A stretch of 64,000 nucleotides of DNA, taken from the NCBI RefSeq assembly GCF_042433915.1, contig NZ_JBHLUN010000012.1, forward strand, positions 124,001-188,000, written 5' to 3'. The DNA is from Roseomonas elaeocarpi (GTDB taxonomy: Bacteria; Pseudomonadota; Alphaproteobacteria; Acetobacterales; Acetobacteraceae). The notes below the pieces were generated by a model. That model worked only from the letters and a program-made list of their open reading frames with translations. It ran no database searches and was not told the origin of the DNA. Below are positions 8,054-15,170 of this stretch, piece by piece (the first letter of the stretch is position 1; each line of letters begins with the position of its first letter). A program made the translations under genes and the position numbers.

Positions 8054-8995
8054 ATGGCTCTCGACCCCGACCTGCTGATCGACCGGCGCCGCCTGAAGCG
8101 CAGCCGGGGGCTGTGGCGGGGCGCCGCGATCGTGGCACTCATCGCGCTGGTGGCGGCCTTCGCGGTGCCGGCCACGCTGCCGACGCGCCAGAGCGTCCTG
8201 GCCGTCGGGCGCAACCCGGTGGTGCGCCTCACGGTGCAGGGCACCATCACCGACGACCGCGACGTGATCCGCGCCGTGGACGCCGCCGGGCGCAACCCGG
8301 CGATCCGCGCCATGATTCTCTCGGTGGACAGCCCCGGCGGCACCGTCGCAGGGGGTGAGGCGCTGCACGCCGCGCTGACGCGCTTCCGCGACTCCGGCAA
8401 GTCGCTGGTGGCGGTGATGGGCGGCACGGCGGCCTCGGCGGCCTACATGATCTCGATGCCGGCCGAGCGCATCTTCGCCCGCGACTCGACCATCACCGGC
8501 TCGATCGGCGTCTTGATGCAGAGCTTCAACGTCGAGGGCCTCCTGAACACCGTGGGCGTGCGGGCGGACACGCTGACCTCCGGTCCGCTCAAGGCGCAGC
8601 CCAACCCCTTCGGCCCCACCAGCGAGGCCGGGCGGCAGGTGCTGCAGGGCGTGATCGACGACATCTACGGCCGCTTCGTCGCCATGGTGGCCGAAGGGCG
8701 CAACATGCCCGAGGCGCGGGTGCGCGAACTGGCCGACGGGCGCGTCTACACCGGCCACCAGGCGCTGGCGCTCAACCTCGTGGACGCCATCGGCGGCGAG
8801 CGCGAGGCGCGCGCCTGGCTGCGCGAGAAGTACAACATCCCCACCCGCCCCGAAGCGCGCGAGATCGACACCACCGGGGACCGCCCCTGGTGGCGCAGCA
8901 TCGTCACGGGCGCGAAAAGCCTTGTTTCCGAAGGGCTTGCGGAAATGGGCGTCGTTGACGGGGTCGTGGCGCTTTGGCAGCCTGGGCTGCGTTGA
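8054..8995 (+). CDS. sppA: Signal peptide peptidase SppA (short form)
   Basis: This is a membrane-anchored serine protease of family S49 that degrades cleaved signal peptides. The 313-residue protein has one N-terminal membrane anchor (residues about 21-40), then an S49 domain. The catalytic dyad is Ser128 in GGTAASAAYM and Lys180 in TSGPLKAQPNPFG, as in 36-kDa SppA proteins. The opening MALDPDLLIDRRRLKR fits alphaproteobacterial SppA starts as I know them, although no strong ribosome site precedes it. ihfB follows after 25 bp, so the two are probably co-transcribed. Confidence 0.92.
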   Translation: MALDPDLLIDRRRLKRSRGLWRGAAIVALIALVAAFAVPATLPTRQSVLAVGRNPVVRLTVQGTITDDRDVIRAVDAAGRNPAIRAMILSVDSPGGTVAGGEALHAALTRFRDSGKSLVAVMGGTAASAAYMISMPAERIFARDSTITGSIGVLMQSFNVEGLLNTVGVRADTLTSGPLKAQPNPFGPTSEAGRQVLQGVIDDIYGRFVAMVAEGRNMPEARVRELADGRVYTGHQALALNLVDAIGGEREARAWLREKYNIPTRPEAREIDTTGDRPWWRSIVTGAKSLVSEGLAEMGVVDGVVALWQPGLR

Positions 8996-9020
8996 TCGGG
9001 TTGGGCGGAGACAGGTTGGG

Positions 9021-9326
9021 ATGACACGGTCGGAACTGATCGCCTCGCTCGCCGCGGCCAACCCCCACCTGCGCCAGCCCGACGTGGAGCTGATCGTGTC
9101 TACGATCTTCGACGAGATCTCGGCGGCGCTGGCCCGCGGCGACCGGGTGGAGCTGCGCGGCTTCGGCGCCTTTACCGCCAAGAAGCGCGACGCCCGCACC
9201 GGCCGCAACCCCCGCACCGGCGAGGCCGTTGCCGTCACCGGCAAGGCCGTTCCCTACTTCAAGCCCGGCAAGGAGCTGCGCGAGCGGGTCAATGGCGGGC
9301 CGCTGCAATCCCGGAGTGATGACTGA
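9021..9326 (+). CDS. ihfB: Integration host factor beta subunit
   Basis: This 101-residue HU/IHF-family protein bends DNA as a heterodimer with IHF-alpha. The opening MTRSELIASLAAANPHL, the core RVELRGFGAF and the DNA-inserting arm GRNPRTGEAV are all typical of IhfB. The start at 9021 was chosen over longer in-frame starts because MTRSELI is the universal N-terminus. IHF is a usual co-factor at sigma-54 promoters such as the one at 41874. The stop overlaps the next start in TGATG. Confidence 0.95.
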   Translation: MTRSELIASLAAANPHLRQPDVELIVSTIFDEISAALARGDRVELRGFGAFTAKKRDARTGRNPRTGEAVAVTGKAVPYFKPGKELRERVNGGPLQSRSDD

Positions 9327-9670
9327 TGTGGCGCTGGCTGCTGGTCGCCCCCCTGCTGCTCGTGCTGGTGCTGTTCGCGCTGTCGAACACCGCGCCCGTG
9401 CCGGTGGGCTTCTGGCCCTTCGATTTCGTGTGGCAAACGCCGCTGTCCGTCGCGGTGCTGTCCGTGTCCGCCTTCGCCTTCCTCTTGGGTGCCGTGATCG
9501 CCTGGGCGGCCTCGCTGGGGCCGCGCCGCCGCGCCCGGCAACTCGCCGGCACCACCCGGCGGCTGGAGGCCGAGGTGGCGCAGCTGCGCGCCCAGCTGGC
9601 CCGCCCGGTTCCCGCCACCGACACCGCGGCGCTGCCGGCCCCCGTGCGCGGACAGCGCCCCGCCGCATGA
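9326..9670 (+). CDS. LapA-domain (DUF1049) membrane protein
   Basis: This small 114-residue inner-membrane protein has two transmembrane helices (residues about 3-22 and 40-63). A short coiled-coil follows (about 68-92, RRLEAEVAQLRAQLA) and then an Ala/Pro-rich tail. The NTAPVPVGFWPF segment between the helices is typical of lipopolysaccharide-assembly LapA domains. The gene overlaps the ihfB stop by one base, an arrangement seen in other proteobacteria. The exact function is not known from sequence. Confidence 0.8.
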   Translation: MWRWLLVAPLLLVLVLFALSNTAPVPVGFWPFDFVWQTPLSVAVLSVSAFAFLLGAVIAWAASLGPRRRARQLAGTTRRLEAEVAQLRAQLARPVPATDTAALPAPVRGQRPAA

Positions 9671-9764
9671 TCGCCCGCCGCACCACGGTTGCCGGCGCGA
9701 TGGTCCCGCAGGCGGCTTTTCCGCGCCGGGTCCCGGGACAGCCGGCCCGCCAGAGCATGCCGCC

Positions 9765-10487
9765 ATGCCGCTGATCGCCCGCCCGCAGTCGGGGCGGCAG
9801 CAGCTGATCGTGGCGGTCGACACCGCCGACCCGGCCGCCGCCCGGCAGCTCTGCACGCGCCTCGCACCCGAGGCCGGGCTGCTCAAGCTCGGCCTGGAGT
9901 TCTTCGTGGCGAACGGCCCGGCCGCGATCCGCGCCGTTGCGGGCGAGGCACCGGTCTTCCTCGACCTCAAGTTCCACGACATTCCCAACACCGTGGCGGG
10001 CGCCGTGCGATCGGCCTGCGCCGCGGTGCGCCCGGCGATGCTGACGGTCCATGCCAGCGGCGGCGCGCCGATGATCCGCGCCGCGCGCGAAGCGGCCGAG
10101 GCCGCGGGCGGCGACCGGCCGGCGGTGCTGGCGGTGACGGTGCTCACCTCCCTCGACGCGGCCACCCTGTCCGAGACCGGCGTGGCCGGCGGCCCGGCAC
10201 AGCAGGTCCTGCGCCTGGCCCGCATCGCGCTCGATGCCGGGGCGGACGGGCTGGTGTGCTCCCCGCACGAGGTGTCGCGCCTGCGCGATGCCTTCGGCGA
10301 GGCGCCGATGCTGGTGGTGCCGGGCGTCCGGCCGCGCGGCGCGGCGGCGGGCGATCAGGCGCGCACCGCCACTCCTGCCGAGGCAATCGCGGCCGGCGCG
10401 GACTGGATCGTGATGGGCCGCCCGATCACCGGCCATGCCGACCCGGTGGCGGCCGCCCGCGCCGCCGTGGCGGAAATGCCGCGGTGA
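9765..10487 (+). CDS. pyrF: Orotidine 5'-phosphate decarboxylase
   Basis: PyrF converts OMP to UMP, the last step of de novo pyrimidine synthesis. The 240-residue TIM barrel carries the catalytic charge network in FLDLKFHDIPNT (Asp67, Lys69, Asp72). It also has the phosphate-binding end VPGVRP and the final GADWIVMGRPI strand-loop. A 94-bp spacer separates it from the LapA-like gene. Its TGA overlaps the GTG start of trpF in GTGA, so the two genes are translationally coupled. Confidence 0.95.
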   Translation: MPLIARPQSGRQQLIVAVDTADPAAARQLCTRLAPEAGLLKLGLEFFVANGPAAIRAVAGEAPVFLDLKFHDIPNTVAGAVRSACAAVRPAMLTVHASGGAPMIRAAREAAEAAGGDRPAVLAVTVLTSLDAATLSETGVAGGPAQQVLRLARIALDAGADGLVCSPHEVSRLRDAFGEAPMLVVPGVRPRGAAAGDQARTATPAEAIAAGADWIVMGRPITGHADPVAAARAAVAEMPR

Positions 10488-11230
10488 CCGAGGCGGGGGA
10501 AAGCCCGGGCAGCGCCGCGGCCGAGGGCTGCGCGTCGGCAGCAGCGGATGCGGTCCCCCCCTCCCCCGCGGCGCACGGTGTCGTGGTCAAGATCTGCGGC
10601 ATCAACGACGAGGCCGCGATCCGCGCCGTCCACGCGGCGGGCACGGAGATGCTGGGCTTCGTGTTCTTCGCCGCCTCGCCCCGTGCGGTGACGCCCGAAA
10701 GGGCGGCGGCGCTGTCGGCGCTGATCCCCACCGCGGCCGAGGGCGGGCCGCAGCGGGTCGGTCTCTTCGTCGACCCGGAGGACGCCGCCCTGGACGCGGT
10801 GCTGGCGGCGCTGCCGCTGGACCTGATCCAGCTGCACGGCACCGAGACGCCGGAACGCTGCGCCGCGATCCGCGCCCGCACCGGCCGGCCCGTGATGAAG
10901 GCGCTGGGCATCGCAGGGGCAGAGGACCTCGCGCTGCTGCCCCGCTACGCCGCGTCGGTGGACCAGTTCCTGCTCGACGCCAAGCCGCTGCCGGGCTCGG
11001 CCATTCCCGGCGGCAATGCCACGGTCTTCGACTGGGCGCTGCTGCACGACGTGACCGTGCCGCGCCCCTGGCTGCTGGCCGGGGGGCTCACGCCCGACAA
11101 CGTGGCCGAGGCGATCCGCATCGCCCGGGCACCGGGGGTGGATGCGAGCTCCGGCCTCGAGCGTGCCCGCGGCCAGAAGGACCCGGAGCGGATCGCCCGC
11201 TTCGTCGCGGCCGCGCACGCCGCCGGCTGA
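10484..11230 (+). CDS. trpF: Phosphoribosylanthranilate isomerase
   Basis: TrpF performs the Amadori rearrangement of phosphoribosylanthranilate in tryptophan synthesis. The catalytic base is Cys38 in VVVKICGIN and the general acid is Asp165 in FLLDAKPLPG. The phosphate-binding loops LAGGLTPDN and DASSGLE close the barrel. The GTG at 10484 sits inside the pyrF stop (GTGA). It gives 248 residues with a roughly 31-residue Ala/Glu-rich tail before the barrel, longer than usual, so a later start is possible. A hairpin ends the operon. Confidence 0.93.
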   Translation: MTEAGESPGSAAAEGCASAAADAVPPSPAAHGVVVKICGINDEAAIRAVHAAGTEMLGFVFFAASPRAVTPERAAALSALIPTAAEGGPQRVGLFVDPEDAALDAVLAALPLDLIQLHGTETPERCAAIRARTGRPVMKALGIAGAEDLALLPRYAASVDQFLLDAKPLPGSAIPGGNATVFDWALLHDVTVPRPWLLAGGLTPDNVAEAIRIARAPGVDASSGLERARGQKDPERIARFVAAAHAAG

Positions 11231-11252
11231 AGGCGACGGTTCCGGATCGCAC

Positions 11253-11282
11253 CGCGCCGGGAGATACCTCTGCCCCGGCGCG
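11253..11282. terminator. Terminator hairpin after trpF
   Basis: CGCGCCGGG pairs perfectly with CCCGGCGCG over 9 bp with a 12-nt loop. It lies between the convergent trpF and SDR genes and may serve both. Confidence 0.6.
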
Positions 11283-11307
11283 CGGACGTCGAAACCGTCC
11301 CTGACCG

Positions 11308-12417
11308 TCACGGCATCCCGTTGCCGCCCGAGGCGCCATAGACCTGCCCCGTGACGTAGCTCGCTTCCGAGGAGGCGAGCTCGACGTAGACCGGGGCCAG
11401 TTCCGCCGGTTGCCCGGGGCGGCCCAGCGGCGTCTGGGCGCCGAAGCTCTTGAGGTTCTCGGCCGACTGCCCGCCCGAGACCTGCAGCGGCGTCCAGAAG
11501 GGCCCCGGCGCCACGGCGTTCACGCGGATGCCGCGCTTGATCAGCTGCTTGGCCAGGCCCTTGCTGAAGATCATGATCGCGCCCTTGGTGGTGGCGTAGT
11601 CGAGCAGGATCTCGGAGGGCTCGTAGGCGTTCACCGAGCTGGTGTTGATGATGGCCGAGCCCGGCGGCATGTGCGGCACCGCGGCCTTGGTGATCCAGAA
11701 CATCGCGTAAAGATTGGTCTTGAGGGTCCAGTCGAAATCCTCGGTGCTGATGTCGAGGATGCTGTCGTGGTGCTGCTGGCGCGCGGCGTTGTTGACCAGG
11801 ATGTCGAGGCCGCCCAGGCCGCCGACCGCCTCACCCACCATCTTCTGGCAGAAGTTCTCGTCGCGGATGTCACCGGGCAGCTGCACCGCCTTGCGGCCCG
11901 CCTGGCGGATCAGCTCCGCCACCTCGCGCGCATCCTCCTCCTCGGCCGGCAGGTAGGAGATGGCGACGTCCGCCCCTTCCCGGGCATAGGCGATGGCGGC
12001 GGCGCGGCCGATGCCGGAATCGCCCCCGGTGATCAGCGCCTTGCGGCCGGCAAGCTTGCCGCTGCCGCGATAGCTCGTCTCGCCATGGTCGGGGCGCGGC
12101 GTCATGCGCGAGGCGAGGCCGGGCCAGGGCTGCGACTGCTCCGGAAAAGGCGCCTTGGGATAGGCCGTGCGCGGGTCGCGCAGGGCCGGCGCCGCCGTGC
12201 CGGAGCCTGCTGCGGCCGGTGCGCTGTCCAGCGTGGTCGCGCTGTTGGTGGCCGCCCCGGCCGAGGCCGGGGTCTGCGCCGCCCCCTGCGTCGTTGTCGT
12301 CCCCTGCGTCGTCCCTTGGGCCTGGGCCAGGGTCGGTGCCGCGATCGCGGCGGCCAGGCCGGCCACGGCACCCTGCGTCAGGCTGCGGCGCGACGGGAGG
12401 TCGTTCTTGCTGCTCAT
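11308..12417 (-). CDS. SDR oxidoreductase with Tat-type leader
   Basis: This is a short-chain dehydrogenase of the general-stress, glucose-dehydrogenase-like group. The catalytic domain starts near residue 127 with KALITGGDSGIGRA (NADP-binding TGxxxGIG). It continues through LVNNAA and INTSSVNAY (Ser) to YATTKGA (Tyr-Lys), and ends in VTGQVYGASGG. The N-terminus (SRRSLTQGAVAGLAAAIAA, twin Arg at 10-11, ending AQAQ) looks like a Tat signal, which would export the folded enzyme with its cofactor. An 80-residue Thr/Ala/Gly-rich linker follows. Substrate is unknown. A GGAAGG ribosome site precedes the start. Confidence 0.85.
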   Translation of the reverse strand: MSSKNDLPSRRSLTQGAVAGLAAAIAAPTLAQAQGTTQGTTTTQGAAQTPASAGAATNSATTLDSAPAAAGSGTAAPALRDPRTAYPKAPFPEQSQPWPGLASRMTPRPDHGETSYRGSGKLAGRKALITGGDSGIGRAAAIAYAREGADVAISYLPAEEEDAREVAELIRQAGRKAVQLPGDIRDENFCQKMVGEAVGGLGGLDILVNNAARQQHHDSILDISTEDFDWTLKTNLYAMFWITKAAVPHMPPGSAIINTSSVNAYEPSEILLDYATTKGAIMIFSKGLAKQLIKRGIRVNAVAPGPFWTPLQVSGGQSAENLKSFGAQTPLGRPGQPAELAPVYVELASSEASYVTGQVYGASGGNGMP

Positions 12418-12573
12418 GGGAGCTGCCTTCCTGCGGGAGGGGTTGGAGCGGCCCGCCGGAAACGCGCCGCCACCCGTTCAAACAGGCGCTTTCGCCCAAG
12501 GTTTGCGATGAAAGGACGCCGCAGGAACACGAACACTTGGCCGCACGGACCACCCATCGCGCCAGGCAGCCCC

Positions 12574-12605
12574 TCCGGAATTCCGGACGGGATGTCCGAC
12601 ATCCC
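12574..12605. other. Two adjacent palindromes in the 12418-12799 gap
   Basis: TCCGGAATTCCGGA (12574-12587) is a perfect 14-bp palindrome. It is followed directly by a hairpin of GGGATGT (12589-12595) and ACATCCC (12599-12605). They lie in the 382-bp gap upstream of the SDR gene. The role is unknown; a regulator site or an mRNA structure is possible. Confidence 0.35.
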
Positions 12606-12673
12606 GGCGGTGCAGCCGAGTAGATCAGGACCGGCCGTCGCGTCGGACGCCTCTGTGGACCGAGGAAACCATC

Positions 12674-12784
12674 ATGCTGAACAAGCGGCATCTCCGCCTC
12701 AGAGGCTTCGGCGTCACCTTCACGATCCTCCGGGTCCGCGAGCGTCGTCCGCGCCAAGCCAAGCGTCCGAAAACGAGTCCGTGA
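12674..12784 (+). CDS. Possible 36-residue basic peptide
   Basis: A short reading frame starts at ATG 12674 behind GAGGAAACC and ends at TGA 12784. The predicted peptide opens MLNKRHLRLRGFGVTFTILR and is strongly Arg/Lys-rich throughout. I do not recognise it. The start spacing from GAGG is acceptable and the frame lies alone in an intergenic stretch, but it is too short for composition to prove coding. It could equally be chance. Confidence 0.28.
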   Translation: MLNKRHLRLRGFGVTFTILRVRERRPRQAKRPKTSP

Positions 12785-12799
12785 CACTTGAACGCTCGC

Positions 12800-13483
12800 T
12801 TACGTCACCCGGAACCGCATCGCGCCCGCGACGCCGCCGCGCACCGCCAGTTCCCGCGGCGGCCGGCGGTCAGGGGCGTCGCGGTAAGGATAGCCGGCGA
12901 GCGGCCGGAACGTCGTCTCGTCGCGCGGCGAGGGTGGGCGGCCGTAGCGCGGCAGGGCGTAGCCGGCGTTGATCGGCGTGGTGAAGACGTCGCCGATGTC
13001 GCAGCCCGCCAGCAGTGCCGCGCTGCCGAACACCAGCACCCGCTGCTCCCGTGCCCGGTTCACGCCCGCGAGGCGCCGGGCCTGGGCTTCCTCGACCCAG
13101 AAGAAGACGTGCGCGTTGATCAGCCGCCGCCAGGCTTCCGGCCGGTCCCGGTAGCGCCCGCCCAGGCAGGCTCGCAGCGGTTCGTCGGGCATCCACTGAT
13201 CGCGCAGCACGGCGCCGGGATGGCCGGCACGCTCCAGCACCTGGAAGTTTCCCCGGCCCCGGTTGCGGCCCAGGATCGCCTCGCGATCCGGCACCGCGTA
13301 GAGCCGCAGCAACGCCTCGGCCGAGAGCAGCCCGTCGGCCTCGATGCCCGGCAGCGCCGCCGGGTCGGTGACGTGGAACAGCCTGGGATAGCGGCGGGTG
13401 AAAGCCTCCATGCCGGTGACGGACCCTGTGGTGGGGCTGGCGTCTGCGCCCGCCCCTTGCCCAGACACCAGGGCGGCCGTCAC
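12800..13483 (-). CDS. DUF7002 family protein
   Basis: This 227-residue cytoplasmic protein of unknown function resembles the DUF7002 family, with the opening motif YPRLFHVTDPAALPGIEADG followed by an LLSAEALL segment. Later blocks NAHVFFWVEE and FTTPINAGYALPRYG are also family-like. The GTG at 13483 overlaps the dapB stop (GTGA), pointing to coupling with dapB. An in-frame ATG at 13411 would remove 24 low-complexity residues and start right before the domain. Some related small domains bind or modify nucleotides, but no activity can be assigned here. Confidence 0.72.
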   Translation of the reverse strand: MTAALVSGQGAGADASPTTGSVTGMEAFTRRYPRLFHVTDPAALPGIEADGLLSAEALLRLYAVPDREAILGRNRGRGNFQVLERAGHPGAVLRDQWMPDEPLRACLGGRYRDRPEAWRRLINAHVFFWVEEAQARRLAGVNRAREQRVLVFGSAALLAGCDIGDVFTTPINAGYALPRYGRPPSPRDETTFRPLAGYPYRDAPDRRPPRELAVRGGVAGAMRFRVT

Positions 13484-14253
13484 GGCATGCCGAGGACGTG
13501 CCGCATGTCATACAGGCCCGGCGGCTGCTCGACGGCCCAGAGCGCCGCGCGCACCGCGCCGGTGGCGTAGACGCGGCGGTCGAAGGAGCGGTGTTCCAGC
13601 ACGATCTGCTCGGTGCCCGAGGTGAAGCTCAGCGCGTGCTCGCCCACGATCTGCCCGCCGCGCAGCGCCGCGAAGCCGATCGTGCCGGTGCGGCGCGGGC
13701 CGGTGTGGCCGTCGCGGCCGCTCTCGGTGCCCTCGCGCTCCAGCGTCGAGCCGCGGCCGGCGGCCACCGCGCGGCCCAGCGCCACCGCAGTACCGGACGG
13801 GGCGTCGACCTTCTGGCGGTGGTGCATCTCCAGGATCTCGGCGTCGTAGTGCTCGGGCGGCAGGGCGGCGGCCATGCGTTCGGCCAGGGCGAAAAGGAGG
13901 TTCACGCCCGGCGCGAAGTTGGCGGAATACACGACGGCAACGGAGCGCGCGGCCTCGGCCACCAGGGTTTCCTGCGCGGCGCTCAAACCGGAGGTGCCCA
14001 GCACCAGCGGGCGGTTGGCGGCCAGCGCCGCGGCCAGGTGCAGCTCCACCGCCTCGGCCCGGGTGAAGTCGATGGCGACGTCGCAGCTCTGCAGCAGCGT
14101 CGCGGCGTCGGGAAAGAGCGGCACCTCGGCCACCGGCTCGGCGCCGCTGTGCCGCACGCCGCCCGAGAGCGTGGCGCCGGCGTTGCGGCTTTCCTCCACC
14201 AGCAGCCGCCCCATGCGGCCGGAAATGCCGAGGATGCCGATGCGTGCCGTCAT
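13480..14253 (-). CDS. dapB: 4-hydroxy-tetrahydrodipicolinate reductase
   Basis: DapB reduces 4-hydroxy-tetrahydrodipicolinate with NAD(P)H in the lysine and diaminopimelate pathway. The 257-residue protein opens MTARIGILGISGRMGRLL (nucleotide-binding GxxGxxG). It has the signature MHHRQKVDAPSGTA with catalytic His and Lys, and ends in the tetramerisation region. The start at 14253 was chosen because the longer frame adds 61 low-complexity residues before the Rossmann motif. Its stop overlaps the DUF7002 gene start. Confidence 0.94.
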   Translation of the reverse strand: MTARIGILGISGRMGRLLVEESRNAGATLSGGVRHSGAEPVAEVPLFPDAATLLQSCDVAIDFTRAEAVELHLAAALAANRPLVLGTSGLSAAQETLVAEAARSVAVVYSANFAPGVNLLFALAERMAAALPPEHYDAEILEMHHRQKVDAPSGTAVALGRAVAAGRGSTLEREGTESGRDGHTGPRRTGTIGFAALRGGQIVGEHALSFTSGTEQIVLEHRSFDRRVYATGAVRAALWAVEQPPGLYDMRHVLGMP

Positions 14254-14536
14254 GATGCGTGTTCCTGCCTCGTGCTGCCCGGACTGGTTCTTCTCCGGGT
14301 GCCTCCCCGGGCGCTTTCCCGGTCCGCGCCCCCGTTCCGCCGCCGGCGCATCGCCACGCGATGGCGGGCGCACGGAGAATGAGCCTCCGGCAGCCGCACC
14401 GGCGAGGGCGGACAGCAGGGAAACGGGTTCATTCAATCTGCCCCGGAACCCCCGGTCCCGCCATGGGTGGGACGACGCGAACGCGGCCCGGGGGCAGGAT
14501 CATCCCCGCCCCGGCCCCGTTCGGGCCATCCCGTTT

Positions 14537-14559
14537 CCCGCCCCGTCGTCCGGGGCGGG
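14537..14559 (-). terminator. Terminator after PRC-barrel gene
   Basis: CCCGCCCC pairs with GGGGCGGG (8 bp, 7-nt loop) just past the stop of the PRC-barrel gene. Reading on the minus strand, an A-rich rather than T-rich tail follows, so it may be rho-assisted. The rest of the 14254-14565 gap must hold the dapB promoter, but I see no clear elements. Confidence 0.5.
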
Positions 14560-14565
14560 ATGCCG

Positions 14566-15003
14566 TCAGATGCCGGCGTTCCAGTAGGGCGCCTTGTAGT
14601 AGTCGTAGACGCGGCGGCCGTAGACGTCGTCGTTGAGGTCCACGTTCTCGTCGGTGCCGTAGGACGGGGCGCCCTCGAGCTGCTCGCGCGTCATGTCCAC
14701 GACGTAGCCACCCTGCTGGATGTCGTAGTGGAGCGCCGACCAGGGCAGCGGGTGGTATTTCTCGCCGATGCCCAGGAAGCCGCCGAAGCTCATCACCGCG
14801 AAGGCGACCTTGCCGCTGATCTTGTCGAGCATGATGTCCTCGACCGTGCCGAGCCGCTCACCCGCCTTGTTGTAGACGGCGGTGCCCTCGACCTTGTCGG
14901 CGGAGATCAGGCGGCGGGCTTCGCCGGTGTCCTGCGGTCCGGTGGGGGTCGTCGCCTCGCTGCCCAGGCCCACGAGGCCGGCGTCCGCCATGGTGGTGCT
15001 CAT
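14566..15003 (-). CDS. PRC-barrel domain protein
   Basis: This 145-residue protein has a PRC-barrel in its middle (residues about 30-105: ISADKVEGTAVYNKAGERLG, then VEDIMLDKISGKVAFAVMSF and YHPLPWSALHYD). The fold occurs in photosynthetic reaction centre H subunits, RimM and many small stress or envelope proteins of alphaproteobacteria. No signal peptide or catalytic residue is visible, and the C-terminus is Tyr/Asp-rich. The function is unknown. It stands alone with its own terminator. Confidence 0.82.
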   Translation of the reverse strand: MSTTMADAGLVGLGSEATTPTGPQDTGEARRLISADKVEGTAVYNKAGERLGTVEDIMLDKISGKVAFAVMSFGGFLGIGEKYHPLPWSALHYDIQQGGYVVDMTREQLEGAPSYGTDENVDLNDDVYGRRVYDYYKAPYWNAGI

Positions 15004-15128
15004 CCGTGCTCTCCCTTGGTTGTTCGGGCGGAACGGCCAGAACCGTTCCCGGATGAGTCCAACGTCCCCGCGGCGAACGGGGTTGCACCCCCCCCCGCCC
15101 GGTCAAGGGGGCCGTGGGGGCTTCGCGG

Positions 15129-15163
15129 GGCCCGGCGGGAGACTGTCCTGCCGCCGCCGGGCC
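15129..15163 (-). terminator. Terminator after siderophore receptor gene
   Basis: GGCCCGGCGG and CCGCCGGGCC form a 10-bp stem with a 15-nt loop, starting a few bases past the receptor stop codon on the minus strand. Confidence 0.5.
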
Positions 15164-15170
15164 GCTGGCC

